DNA from: Streptomyces sp. V4I2
GTDB lineage: Bacteria > Actinomycetota > Actinomycetes > Streptomycetales > Streptomycetaceae
Direction of reading: 5' to 3'
DNA: 64,000 nucleotides
NCBI RefSeq assembly: GCF_030817655.1
Contig: NZ_JAUSZM010000003.1
Location: forward strand, 4,278,001-4,342,000
The notes under the pieces are model-generated. The model searched no databases. It saw nothing but the letters and a program-made list of their open reading frames with translations, and was not told where the DNA came from. Position 1 is the first letter of the stretch, and each line of letters begins with the position of its first letter. The translations under genes were made by a program, and so were the position numbers. Below are positions 16,502 through 25,386 of the stretch, piece by piece.

Positions 16502-17362
16502 TCACCGGAACGCGGAGGCCGGCGGCGCCGGGGAGGCCACCGCGGCCGCGTCGATCACCGGTACGGCCCCGCCCGTGAAGTCGGTCAGCGACCTGCCGTG
16601 TTCGACGCGGCCCGGGTGCGGGTCGGAGGCCGCGCGGCGGGTGAGTTCGGCGATCGGGAGCGGGTGGTCGCAGGCGACGAGGGCCGCGTTGCCGAAACGT
16701 TTGCCGCGCAGGACGGTCGGGTCGGCGACCAGGGCGAGTTCCGGGAAGCGGGCGGCCGCGGTGGCGATCTGGCCGCGCAGGTGGGCCAGCGGCGGCCCGT
16801 CGGCGAGGTTGGCGGCGTAGAGACCGCCCGGCTTCAGCGCCCGGCGGACCTCGTCGAGGAACTCGGTCGAGGTGAGGTGGGCCGGGGTGCGGGCGCCGCT
16901 GAACACGTCGGCGATGACGAGGTCGGCCCATCCGTCGGGCACCTTGGCGAGGCCTTCGCGGGCATCGACGGAACGCACCCGGATCCGGGCCCCCGTGTCC
17001 AACGGCAGCTCACGGCGGACCAGTTGGACGAGGGCCGCGTCGCGCTCGACGACCTGCTGGGTGGAGCGGGGGCGGGTGGCGGCGACGTAACGGGCGAGGG
17101 TGAAGGCGCCGCCGCCGAGGTGCACGGCGTGCACGGGCTTGCCGGGCTGGGCGGCCAGGTCGATGACGTGCCCGAGCCGCCGCTGGTACTCGAAGGACAG
17201 ATACGCCGGGTCGTCGAGATCGACGTGCGACTGGGGCGCCCCGTCGACGAGGAGTGTCCAGGCCCGCGCCCGGTCCCGATCGGGTATGAGCTGGGCGAGC
17301 CCGCCGTCCACGGGTTCGGCGACGGGGGCGCTGTCCCGACGGGCGTTCCTGGACTTTCCCAT
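16502..17362 (-). CDS. Spermidine synthase-like methyltransferase-fold protein
   Basis: 286 aa with the Rossmann fold of polyamine synthases: AVHLGGGAFTLARY (motif I, about residues 79-92), VVERDAALVQ, and DLVIADVFSGA in place of the catalytic DxxDP segment. An N-terminal beta portion holds PAYLSFEYQRRLG. The usual DSTDP is changed, so true spermidine synthesis is doubtful; Streptomyces proteins of this group are often called fused or spermidine synthase-like. It is convergent with the exported protein gene. Confidence 0.75.
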   Translation of the reverse strand: MGKSRNARRDSAPVAEPVDGGLAQLIPDRDRARAWTLLVDGAPQSHVDLDDPAYLSFEYQRRLGHVIDLAAQPGKPVHAVHLGGGAFTLARYVAATRPRSTQQVVERDAALVQLVRRELPLDTGARIRVRSVDAREGLAKVPDGWADLVIADVFSGARTPAHLTSTEFLDEVRRALKPGGLYAANLADGPPLAHLRGQIATAAARFPELALVADPTVLRGKRFGNAALVACDHPLPIAELTRRAASDPHPGRVEHGRSLTDFTGGAVPVIDAAAVASPAPPASAFR

Positions 17363-17435
17363 GACGCCATTATCAGGCGCCGCGAGGCGCGCGGCTCAGC
17401 GGGCTCGTGCCGGCGTCAGCGGGCTCGTGCCGCCG

Positions 17436-17867
17436 TCAGCGGCAGTTGTCCGCCGCCTCGATCAACCGGGCCGCCTCCCCCAGCGCCGCCCGCAGCACCG
17501 CCGGATCCGTCGCGAGGTCCGCCTCCCCCGGCGGCAGCAGCCAGTCCGATCCCTCCACCGACGGTTCGGGGCTCAGCCGCAGCCCCCGCCCGTCCGTCTC
17601 CGTGCAGGTGCTGCCCGGTACGTCCCAGCCGGCCGCGGTCCCCGGCGGGACCACGAATCCCAGCGTGCCGCAGTCGTCGTCGTGCAGGACGGGCCCGACC
17701 GCCTCGTCGCCCGCCCCGCGCCGCAGGATGTCGACCGCCTCGAGCCCGTGCCGCGTCGGCACGGTGACGACGTCGCACACGGCGTCCGGACAGGAAAGCG
17801 ACGTACTGGACGAAGACGCACTGGACGAAAGTGACATACGAGGATCGGCGCTGTGTCTGGTCCCCAT
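17436..17867 (-). CDS. Conserved hypothetical protein related to the DNA primase/polymerase-like Streptomyces family
   Basis: 143 aa starting MGTRHSADP with GGAGG 7 nt upstream. After a Ser-rich stretch (residues 11-25) a domain with VTVPTRHGLEAVDILRRG, GFVVPPGTAAGWDVPG and WLLPPGEADL follows; these motifs recall the small Streptomyces proteins related to bifunctional primase/polymerase N-termini. A function cannot be stated. 298 bp upstream are non-coding up to the NsdA-like gene. Confidence 0.6.
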   Translation of the reverse strand: MGTRHSADPRMSLSSSASSSSTSLSCPDAVCDVVTVPTRHGLEAVDILRRGAGDEAVGPVLHDDDCGTLGFVVPPGTAAGWDVPGSTCTETDGRGLRLSPEPSVEGSDWLLPPGEADLATDPAVLRAALGEAARLIEAADNCR

Positions 17868-18165
17868 ACCGGCCTCCACCACGGAACCCCTCCTCCAACG
17901 AACGGGTCGGGAGTCGGGCGGCTCCCGGTCCACAGGGTTCAACGCGCCCACCTGTCAACGGCTACGGCGGAAGTCCGCCGCAAAGGATGGCAGTTCATGG
18001 CAGATCACGGATGAGATATCCGGTTTGTAGCCAAACACCGCGTGGCGGGTCCGTCACAGCGGGTACGTTCTTGCCCGCCGGAAACCGGGGTGTCACACGG
18101 ACAACTCACCGTGAACCCACCTTGGTTCCGGCATGGTTCGACGGTTCGCACGAGAGGACCCGGCC

Positions 18166-19608
18166 ATGGCGTCGTCAATGGTGACCTCGTCCCAGTCCCC
18201 CAGACCACCGCAGCCCAACCTCGCGTTCCGGCAGTTGCGCGGACAGCGCTCGCCGGCCGAGTTCGCCGCTGCGGTGCGGCGGGCCGCCCGCGAGATCGGC
18301 GAGCGGGTCAGCTGCGACGCACGCTATGTCGGCCGGGTCGAGGCGGGTGAGATCCGCTGTCCCAACTATGCGTACGAACGGGTGTTCTTGCACATGTTCC
18401 CCGGCCGCACGCTCACCGACCTCGGGTTCGCGCCCCGCTCGTCCGTACGCGGACGACGGGCGCACGCCCCCGAGGACGCGCCCCCCTCCGGCGTCGCCGG
18501 CCCGGCGTACACCGCCGGTGAGACACCAGGGGCGTACGAGCCGTATGACACGCAGGACCCGTACGAGACGCACGACAACCACGAGGAGAGCGACGTGCTG
18601 CGTCGCGCATTCATGACCAGCGGAGGCGCCACCATGGCCGCCGTCTCGCTGGGCCCCTTGACACTCGCCTTCGACGCCGCGGCCGCGGAACGCCCCGTCC
18701 GGCGCGTCGGGACGAGCGAGGCGGGCGCCCTCGAAGAGGCCGTCCGCAGCATCCGGCTGCTCGACGACCGGCACGGCGCGGACGGCCTCTACCGTCGCGC
18801 GGCCGCTCCACTGCGCGCCGCCTACGCCCTGCTCGACGCCCACACGACCCGGCAGACGACCGCCGAACGGCTCCACTCGGGCGCCGGTGAACTGGCCATC
18901 TCGGTGGGCTGGCTGGCCCACGACTCGGGCCGCTTCGACGACGCCCGCTCGCACTACGCCGAGGCGCTCGCGACCGCCCGGATGACCGGGGACCCGGGCC
19001 TTGAGGCACACGCCTTCTGCAATACGGCCTTCCTCGCCCGGGACGCGGGCCGGCCGCGCGAGGCGGTACGCGCCGCGCAGGCCGCGCAACGCGTCGGGCG
19101 CCCGCTGGGCTCCGCCCGGCTGATGTCGCTGCTCGCGCTGCGCGAGGCGGGCGGCTGGGCCGGGCTCGCCGACCGCACCGGCTGCGAACAGGCACTCGCC
19201 CGCGCGCAGGCCCTCTTCGAGCGAGGCCACTCGGACGCCGACCCCGAGTGGATGAGCTTCTACGGAGAGGCCGAGCTGGAGGGCCTCGAGGCGCAGTGCT
19301 GGTCGACACTCGGCGACTGGCGGCGCGCGGCCCGGCACGCGGGCCGTGCGGCGCAGCTCCAGGACCCGCACTTCACCCGGAACATCGCCCTGTACACGGC
19401 GGAACTGGCGGACGACCTCGCGCGCGGGGGCCGCCCCGACGAGGCCGTGGCGGCCGGGATGCGGGTACTGGACCTGCTGGGCGAGGTCCAGTCGTCCAGG
19501 ATCCAGACGATGCTCGCGGGCACGGCACGGGTGCTGCTGCCGCATCGGCGGGCGTCGGGGGTGTCGACGTTCCTGGAACGCCATGCGAGTCTGCCGCGCA
19601 CGGCGTAG
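18166..19608 (+). CDS. NsdA-like regulator with TPR-type helical repeats
   Basis: 480 aa. An N-terminal segment (residues 10-70, QRSPAEFAAAVRRAAREIG and RYVGRVEAGEIRCPNY) resembles a degenerate XRE helix-turn-helix. After a low-complexity linker come LRRAFMTSGGATMAAVSLGPL and alpha-helical TPR-like repeats (from about 190 to the end), the layout of NsdA and related Streptomyces proteins that restrain development and antibiotic production. The ATG at 18166 has AGAGGA upstream; 18178 is an alternative. Paralogs exist, so I do not give it the nsdA name. Confidence 0.75.
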   Translation: MASSMVTSSQSPRPPQPNLAFRQLRGQRSPAEFAAAVRRAAREIGERVSCDARYVGRVEAGEIRCPNYAYERVFLHMFPGRTLTDLGFAPRSSVRGRRAHAPEDAPPSGVAGPAYTAGETPGAYEPYDTQDPYETHDNHEESDVLRRAFMTSGGATMAAVSLGPLTLAFDAAAAERPVRRVGTSEAGALEEAVRSIRLLDDRHGADGLYRRAAAPLRAAYALLDAHTTRQTTAERLHSGAGELAISVGWLAHDSGRFDDARSHYAEALATARMTGDPGLEAHAFCNTAFLARDAGRPREAVRAAQAAQRVGRPLGSARLMSLLALREAGGWAGLADRTGCEQALARAQALFERGHSDADPEWMSFYGEAELEGLEAQCWSTLGDWRRAARHAGRAAQLQDPHFTRNIALYTAELADDLARGGRPDEAVAAGMRVLDLLGEVQSSRIQTMLAGTARVLLPHRRASGVSTFLERHASLPRTA

Positions 19609-19620
19609 CCGCGGGCGGCA

Positions 19621-20217
19621 CTACGCCACGAGGTGCCCCACGTCGTTCCAGCTCTCGATCGCCGGCTCCCCGTAAGCCCAGCCGAGCACCGACAAGGACG
19701 TCGGATTGAGCCTGATCCGCGCCGCGAAGTCGATCGGCAGCCCCAGCCACCTCGCACCGATGGACCGGAGTATGTGCCCGTGCGCGAAGATCAGCACGTC
19801 CCGGTCCGCCGCCCGCGCCCAGGCGACGACCTCGTCCGCGCGGGCCGTCACCTCGGTGAGCGACTCGCCCTGCGGCACGCCGTCGCGCCAGATGAGCCAG
19901 CCGGGCCGGACATCCTGGATCTCCTGCGGGGTCATCCCCTCGTAGGAGCCGTAGTCCCACTCCATGAGCGTGTCCCAGGTGCTCGCGCGCTCGCCGAAAC
20001 CGGCGAGTTCGCACGTCTCACGCGCGCGTACCAGCGGGCTGGTGCGCACCTCGGCCCCGGCGAGACCGTCCAACGGCGCCCGGTGCAGGCGCTCGCCGAG
20101 CAGTTTGGCGCCGCGCCGGCCCTCTTCGAGGAGCGGTACGTCGGTCCTGCCGGTGTGCTTACCGGACAGCGACCACTCCGTCTGTCCGTGCCGGGCCAGC
20201 AGGATGCGCGGTGCCAT
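19621..20217 (-). CDS. Histidine phosphatase (phosphoglycerate mutase-like) family protein
   Basis: 198-aa acid phosphatase-type enzyme with the RHGQTEW catalytic motif at residues 8-14 (His9 forms the phosphoenzyme), conserved [13 protein letters not shown], acid donor Glu in [11 protein letters not shown] and second His in FAHGHILR. The substrate is unknown. It ends 12 nt from the convergent NsdA-like gene. Confidence 0.88.
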   Translation of the reverse strand: MAPRILLARHGQTEWSLSGKHTGRTDVPLLEEGRRGAKLLGERLHRAPLDGLAGAEVRTSPLVRARETCELAGFGERASTWDTLMEWDYGSYEGMTPQEIQDVRPGWLIWRDGVPQGESLTEVTARADEVVAWARAADRDVLIFAHGHILRSIGARWLGLPIDFAARIRLNPTSLSVLGWAYGEPAIESWNDVGHLVA

Positions 20218-20425
20218 GAAGAGACCCTTCCGGGAGAAATGAGAGGCGGGGCCCCTCCATCATCGCGCACGCTGTACCAGGGTCCGCCCGAGGGCAACCC
20301 GGCGGGCGATCTCTGCGTCTTTGAGGGCCGGGGGCGTGCCACGGAGGCGCGCGCATGCGCCGTAAAGTGACACGACCGGACCAGGACCACCGGACGGGCG
20401 CGACGTGAAGGGGGAGGGCGATCGG

Positions 20426-21379
20426 ATGCCGCAGACCGAGACACCGGGCATCGAGGTGGCCCCGCGACCCCGGCTGCGCTGGTGGACCGAGCTGCCACTG
20501 ATCGTGCTGGTGTACGCCTGCTACTCCGCCGGCCGGCTCCTCGCCCGGGGCGACGTCACCAGTGCCGTCGACCACGGCCTGACGATCCTGCGCGTCGAGA
20601 AGGTCCTGCACATCAACGCCGAGCATCCCCTCAACCGGCTCTTCACGAGCGAGGCGTGGATCGGTGTACCGGCCGACTTCTGGTACGCGTCGCTGCACTA
20701 CATGGTCACGCCCGTGATCCTGGTCTGGCTGTTCAGGTCCCGTGCCGTGCACTACCGCATGGCCCGCACCTGGCTGATGACGTCCACCTTCATCGGCCTG
20801 ATCGGCTTCACCCTGCTCCCGACCTGCCCGCCCCGACTGCTCTCCCCCGGCTACGGCTTCGTCGACACGATGGCCCAGTACAGCTCGTACGGCTGGTGGG
20901 GCGGCGAGGCGAGCGCCCCGCGGGGTCTGGGCGGTATGACGAACCAGTACGCGGCCATGCCGAGCCTGCACGTGGGCTGGGCGGTGTGGTGCGGTGTGAT
21001 GCTGTGGAAGTACGGCGGGACGCGTACCGCGAAGGTCGCCGGTGTCGGCTATCCGTTGGTGACCACGATCGTGGTGATGGGCACCGCGAACCACTACTTC
21101 CTCGACGCGGTCGCGGGGGCGGCCGTGATGGGGGCCGGGCTGCTGCTCGCGCCCTACGTCATGCGGTACGGGGGCCGGGTCATGGAGCCGATGCGGGTCC
21201 GGTTCGCGGGCATCGCGGCGGTCTCTCCCGGCGCATCCGCCTCAATTGTCAGTGGCGGATGCCAGACTTCCGCGAGTGAGCACATTCCACGGCAGCGCGA
21301 GTCACAGTTCGCAGGCGGAGCCGAACCGAGTGCCTCTCCCACGGACGCGGGAGACGGGGCTGCGGCACCGGCTCGCTGA
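20426..21379 (+). CDS. PAP2-superfamily membrane protein (inositol phosphorylceramide synthase/AUR1-like)
   Basis: Membrane phosphatase or phosphotransferase of 317 aa with five to six helices. PAP2 motifs are visible: AMPSLHVGWAVW (catalytic His) and NHYFLDAVAG (His and Asp). The ATG at 20426 has GGGGAGG 9 nt upstream; a GTG at 20405 is less likely. The last 45-50 residues are low-complexity and hydrophilic, and their DNA carries the promoter and first codons of the nuclease operon. That tail may be a readthrough extension. The substrate is inferred only broadly as a lipid phosphate. Confidence 0.78.
   Translation: MPQTETPGIEVAPRPRLRWWTELPLIVLVYACYSAGRLLARGDVTSAVDHGLTILRVEKVLHINAEHPLNRLFTSEAWIGVPADFWYASLHYMVTPVILVWLFRSRAVHYRMARTWLMTSTFIGLIGFTLLPTCPPRLLSPGYGFVDTMAQYSSYGWWGGEASAPRGLGGMTNQYAAMPSLHVGWAVWCGVMLWKYGGTRTAKVAGVGYPLVTTIVVMGTANHYFLDAVAGAAVMGAGLLLAPYVMRYGGRVMEPMRVRFAGIAAVSPGASASIVSGGCQTSASEHIPRQRESQFAGGAEPSASPTDAGDGAAAPAR
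21246..21268 (+). promoter_or_regulatory. Candidate DNA-damage (PafBC-type) promoter of the nuclease-helicase operon
   Basis: TTGTCAGTG (21246-21254), then 8 bp, then CAGACT (21263-21268). The published mycobacterial/actinobacterial RecA-independent damage promoter is tTGTCRgtg-N8-TAnnnT. All nine bases of the first element and the exact spacing match; the -10 has C in place of the first T. The predicted transcription start is at about 21275-21276, exactly the GTG of the nuclease gene, so the message would be leaderless. Confidence 0.68.
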
Positions 21380-22469
21380 GCTGCGCGGTCCCGAGGTACC
21401 GGCCAAGGCGCTGGACGCCCGCGCCCTTGCGGCCCTCGCCGCCAATCCCGGCTGCAAGCGGCGGGCGATCCTGGACGGCGCCGGGGTGGACAAGGCGGCG
21501 CTGGCGGACGCGCTCGGCTCGCCGTCGGCTTTCGGCCAGTCGCAGTTCGCGCTCACGCGGGGCAACGCGTTCGAGTCGCGGGTCAAGGCGGACGGCGGCG
21601 CGGAACTGCTGCGGCTGGTGCACGAGAAGCTGGACCGCAAGGCCGAGCCGCCGTCGGACGCCGAGGTGCCCGACCTCACCGCGATCGGCCCCCAGGGCCG
21701 CACCGCCCGTACGGCCCTCGCCCTGCGCGACGCCACCGCGGCCGGCTGCTGGACACTCCTCGACCACCCGATGCTCGCGCTCGAAGTCGCCGGTTCGCCC
21801 GCCTTCCTGGAGCCGGACGCGGTGGTCGTGCACCCGGACGGCGGCTGGACGGTCGTGGAGATCAAGTCCTTCCCTATGCTGGACGGCTCGGCCGACCCGG
21901 CGAAGGTGGGCGCCGCCGCCCGGCAGGCCGCGGTGTACGTGCTGGCACTGGAGGAAGTGGCTGCCCGCCTCGCCCATGACGGAGGCCCGTCCCCGCGGGT
22001 GCGGCACCACGTCCTCCTGGTCTGCCCGAAGGACTTCTCCAACCTCGCCACCGCGTCCGCCGTGGACATCCGCAAGCAGCGCGCGGTGACCGCCCGCCAG
22101 CTGGCCCGCCTCACCCGCGTCCAGGACATCGCCGACGCCCTCCCCGAAGGCACCTGCTTCTCCCCCGACCGGCCCGCCGACGAGCTGACGGAGGCCGTCG
22201 AGGCGGTCCCGGCGACCTACGCGCCCGAGTGCCTGTCCGCCTGCGAGCTGGCCTTCCACTGCCGCGACCGCTCCCGCACGGACGGCGCGGTGACCTCCCT
22301 CGGCCGCTCGGTGCGCGCCGAACTCGGCGGCCTGACGACGGTCGAGGACGTCCTGGCGGCCGCCCGCGGGGAGTTGGGCGACCCGGACGATCCGGCGGTG
22401 GCGGCACTCAGAAGGGCCGCCGAGCTGCGGGCAGAGGCCCTCGGCCAGGGAGTGGCCGCATGTCGCTGA
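21276..22469 (+). CDS. RecB/Cas4-like PD-(D/E)XK nuclease with a four-cysteine Fe-S cluster site
   Basis: 397 aa (counted from the leaderless GTG). The nuclease core is readable: Glu100, Asp181 (FLEPDAVVV), Glu195-x-Lys197 (VVEIKSF) and the RecB-family QxxxY at Gln217-Tyr221. One N-terminal Cys60 (NPGCKRR) and a C-terminal Cys319-x3-Cys323-x5-Cys329 give the 1+3 cysteine pattern that holds 4Fe-4S in Cas4, AddB and Dna2 nucleases. It should cut single-stranded or end DNA with the helicase encoded two genes on. No cas genes are nearby. The stop overlaps the next ATG by 10 nt. Earlier in-frame TTG and GTG starts lie inside the promoter motif. Confidence 0.8.
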   Translation: MSTFHGSASHSSQAEPNRVPLPRTRETGLRHRLAELRGPEVPAKALDARALAALAANPGCKRRAILDGAGVDKAALADALGSPSAFGQSQFALTRGNAFESRVKADGGAELLRLVHEKLDRKAEPPSDAEVPDLTAIGPQGRTARTALALRDATAAGCWTLLDHPMLALEVAGSPAFLEPDAVVVHPDGGWTVVEIKSFPMLDGSADPAKVGAAARQAAVYVLALEEVAARLAHDGGPSPRVRHHVLLVCPKDFSNLATASAVDIRKQRAVTARQLARLTRVQDIADALPEGTCFSPDRPADELTEAVEAVPATYAPECLSACELAFHCRDRSRTDGAVTSLGRSVRAELGGLTTVEDVLAAARGELGDPDDPAVAALRRAAELRAEALGQGVAACR

Positions 22470-24058
22470 TCTCCACCCTCGCCAGGCTCGAAGCCGTCAG
22501 CACCGGCCGCGCCCAGCCCGCCGCCACCGTCCGGCACCGGCGGCTGTCCGAGCACCCCCTGGTCTTCGTGCCGCTCACCACCGCCGGTGAGGCCGGGGCC
22601 CCGCTCGGCGCGCTGGTGGGGACCGACCGGGACACCCCGCACCTGCTGGTCGTACCGCAGCCGCGCGACCGTGACCTCAGGTTCGCGTTCCTGGCGGAGC
22701 TGGCCGACGTCGTCCTGCCCCACCTCGACGCGTACGCCGGGTCGGTCGAGGCCGCCGAGCGCACCGAGACCGACCCGGAGACCGGCAAGCGGGTCAAGGT
22801 CGAGGTCGAGCTGTGCACGGACGCCCCGCAGCTGATCGTGCCGAGCCGCGCGGGCGTCGAGTTCGTACGGCTGCTGGGGCGCTCCATGCGCTTCAGGCGT
22901 ACGGCGGAACAGGACCCGGAGACGCCGTACCCCGCCCCGCCCCGGCTGCCCTTGCTGGGCCGCTGGCTGACCCACTTCGGGGAACGCGCCCGCGTGCCCG
23001 GCTCCTCGCTGCTGCTGGCCATGACCGATGTGCTGGCCCGGCACTGGGCGACCGGCCAGTCCACCCTGGAGGACCAGCACCTGGGCGCGCTGCTCGCCTG
23101 GATCGACCCGCCGGACGGCCTGTCCGGCGCCGAGGCCGCCCTCCGGGCCGAGCTGCGCCGGGACACCCAGGGCCAGCTGCTGTGTCCGCCCGCCGGCCCG
23201 GCCACCGACCCGGCGTTCGACAACAAGCTCCTCGCCCCCGCCCTCGAGCGCTACGACCGCGCCCGCCTCGCCCTCGCCGCCGCCGAGGACGGCCTGCAGG
23301 CCGACGACCGGCTCGGCATCCTCACCGCCGCCGAGCAGGAGATCCGCGCTCTGGTGGCGAGCCGGACCCGCCCCACCTGGGACGCGGTGTGGCGTGGCCT
23401 GGAGCTGCTGCGGGAGCTGCCCGAGGGCGCGCACGTCGAGGAGCGGTGGACCCGCGACCGCTGGTCGTTCACCGGCCACCGCGACCGCGTGCTGGCCGGC
23501 GAGCCCCCGCAGCCGCGCCGCGACGACGCGGTCACCGCCGCGAACAAGCTCGCCGCGCGCGAGCGCGAGCAGGCCCGGCTCGAGGCGCAGGAAGCCCTGG
23601 ACGACCCGCTGGTGATGGCGGGCCGGCGGCTGTCCGGCGAGGCGCTCGCGGGCGAGGTCACGGACGTCGTCATGACGTACAGCGAGGGCAAGCGCCCGAG
23701 CCCGCGCCCGTTGGTGACCGTACGGACGGACGACCGGCCGCACCTCGGGGAGCGGGTGAAGGTGTACCGCTCGCTGGGCGGGAAGCCGCAGGCGGCCGAG
23801 TTCGTGGGCTTCGCGGACGAGGGTGCCCTGGTGGTCCTGCGGATCGTCGACAAGATGGGCCGCGGCAAGGAGCCCGAGGTGGGGTCCGTGCCCGAGAAGG
23901 GCGACCCGGTCTGCTTCACGCTGTTCGAGCACGAGCAGCGCGGCGGCGCCAAGCTGCCCGACCCGGAGGACACGCCGTGGACGCACGGCGGACCGCCGGG
24001 CGAGGCCGCCGCCGTGCCAGAAGTCTCCGACCCCGTGACCGAGGAGGACGTGCTGTGA
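22460..24058 (+). CDS. Unrecognised 532-aa protein between nuclease and helicase
   Basis: I recognise no family. The N-terminal 110 residues are mixed alpha/beta (HPLVFVPLTTAGEAG, HLLVVPQPRDRD), the centre is helical and Arg/Glu-rich (to about 400, with AANKLAAREREQARLEAQE), and the last 120 residues are beta-rich (PLVTVRTDDRPHLGERVKVYR, GFADEGALVVLRIVDKMG), like the small barrel that UPF1/SMUBP2-type helicases carry as domain 1B. No catalytic signature is visible. Tight overlap with both neighbours (10 nt and GTGA) argues for a fixed-ratio complex. I infer an adaptor or DNA-binding subunit. Confidence 0.72.
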   Translation: MSLISTLARLEAVSTGRAQPAATVRHRRLSEHPLVFVPLTTAGEAGAPLGALVGTDRDTPHLLVVPQPRDRDLRFAFLAELADVVLPHLDAYAGSVEAAERTETDPETGKRVKVEVELCTDAPQLIVPSRAGVEFVRLLGRSMRFRRTAEQDPETPYPAPPRLPLLGRWLTHFGERARVPGSSLLLAMTDVLARHWATGQSTLEDQHLGALLAWIDPPDGLSGAEAALRAELRRDTQGQLLCPPAGPATDPAFDNKLLAPALERYDRARLALAAAEDGLQADDRLGILTAAEQEIRALVASRTRPTWDAVWRGLELLRELPEGAHVEERWTRDRWSFTGHRDRVLAGEPPQPRRDDAVTAANKLAAREREQARLEAQEALDDPLVMAGRRLSGEALAGEVTDVVMTYSEGKRPSPRPLVTVRTDDRPHLGERVKVYRSLGGKPQAAEFVGFADEGALVVLRIVDKMGRGKEPEVGSVPEKGDPVCFTLFEHEQRGGAKLPDPEDTPWTHGGPPGEAAAVPEVSDPVTEEDVL

Positions 24059-25386
24059 CCGCCTTCGATCCCGGCGCCGAGGCTTCCCGCGCCACGGAGG
24101 CGATCCTCCACGACACCCTGCACGGCTCGGCGCGCGGTGTCGTCGTCGACTCCCCGCCCGGCGCCGGCAAGTCGACGCTCGTCGTGCGCGCGGCGCTGGA
24201 ACTGGCCGACGCGGGGCGCCCGTTGATGGTGGTCGCGCAGACCAACGCCCAGGTCGACGACCTCGTGCTGAGGCTCGCGGAGAAGAACCCCGACCTGCCG
24301 GTGGGCCGGCTGCACAGCAGCGACGCCGACCCGTACGACAAGGCGCTCGACGACCTGGCGCAGGTACGGAAGTCCGCGAAGGCCGGCGACCTCACCGGGC
24401 TCGCGGTCGTGATCTCCACGGCCGCCAAGTGGGGGCACGTCAAGGTCGACGAGCCGTGGCGGCACGCCATCGTCGACGAGGCCTACCAGATGCGCTCGGA
24501 CGCGCTGCTCGCCGTGGCCGGGCTCTTCGAGCGGGCGCTGTTCGTGGGCGACCCGGGCCAGCTGGACCCGTTCGCGATCGTCGGCAGCGAGCAGTGGGCG
24601 GGCCTGTCGTACGACCCCTCCGGCTCCGCCGTGACGACCCTCCTCGCGCACAACCCCGAGCTGCCGCAGCACCGCCTGCCGGTGTCCTGGCGGCTCCCGG
24701 CGTCGGCCGCGCCCCTGGTCTCCGACGCCTTCTACCCGTACACGCCGTTCCGCAGCGGCACCGGCCACGGCGACCGGCGTCTCACCCTCGCGGTCCCGTC
24801 GGACGGCTCCGGCCCCGACCGGGTGATCGACGAGGCGGCGGAATCCGGCTGGGGCCTGCTGGAGCTGCCCGCACGGCACACCCCGCGGACGGACCCCGAG
24901 GCGGTACGGGCCGTGGCGACGGTCGTCCGACGCCTGCTCGACCGGGGCGGCGCGGCCACCTCGGAGCGCTCCCCCGACCCCACGCCCCTGACCGCCGACC
25001 GGATCGCCGTGGGCACGGCACACCGGGACCAGGCCGCGGCGGTCCGCGCGGCCCTGGCCGACCTGGGCGTCCCGGACGTGACCGTCGACACGGCGAACCG
25101 CCTCCAGGGCCGCGAGTACGACGTCACGGTCGTCCTCCACCCGCTCTCCGGCCGCCCCGACGCCACCGCGTTCCACCTGGAGACAGGCCGCCTGTGCGTC
25201 CTGGCCTCCCGCCACCGGCACGCCTGCATCGTGGTGTGCCGAGCCGGCGTCACCGACCTGCTCGACGACTACCCGTCGACGGAACCGGTCCAGCTGGGAA
25301 CGCTGGTGAAGTTTCCGGACGGCTGGGAGGCCAATCACGCGGTGCTGGCACACCTGGCCGAGCACAGGGTGGCCTGGCGACCGTGA
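24055..25386 (+). CDS. Superfamily 1 helicase, UPF1/Dna2-like
   Basis: 443-aa ATPase. Walker A SPPGAGKST at residues 33-41, Walker B IVDEAYQM at 139-146, motif III FVGDPGQLDPF at 163-173, motif V-like VDTANRLQGREYDVTVV and motif VI-like LASRHRHACIVV. The Q-dependent order fits SF1B Dna2/NAM7/UPF1 helicases, but the usual 1B barrel is absent, which may be supplied by the preceding protein. The GTG start overlaps the previous stop and has GAGGAGG upstream. The last 22 codons are repeated 159 bp downstream. Confidence 0.84.
   Translation: MTAFDPGAEASRATEAILHDTLHGSARGVVVDSPPGAGKSTLVVRAALELADAGRPLMVVAQTNAQVDDLVLRLAEKNPDLPVGRLHSSDADPYDKALDDLAQVRKSAKAGDLTGLAVVISTAAKWGHVKVDEPWRHAIVDEAYQMRSDALLAVAGLFERALFVGDPGQLDPFAIVGSEQWAGLSYDPSGSAVTTLLAHNPELPQHRLPVSWRLPASAAPLVSDAFYPYTPFRSGTGHGDRRLTLAVPSDGSGPDRVIDEAAESGWGLLELPARHTPRTDPEAVRAVATVVRRLLDRGGAATSERSPDPTPLTADRIAVGTAHRDQAAAVRAALADLGVPDVTVDTANRLQGREYDVTVVLHPLSGRPDATAFHLETGRLCVLASRHRHACIVVCRAGVTDLLDDYPSTEPVQLGTLVKFPDGWEANHAVLAHLAEHRVAWRP

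Noticed and set aside
16502-17362. True spermidine synthase
   Set aside because: The catalytic DSTDP-type motif is changed to DVFSG and the length and context do not support polyamine synthesis.
18023-18036. GTTTG/CAAAC inverted repeat as operator of the NsdA-like gene
   Set aside because: Arms of five bases 130 bp from the start are too short to support a claim.
21276-22469. CRISPR Cas4
   Set aside because: The cysteine pattern is Cas4-like but there is no cas1, cas2 or repeat-spacer array nearby; the partner is an SF1 helicase.
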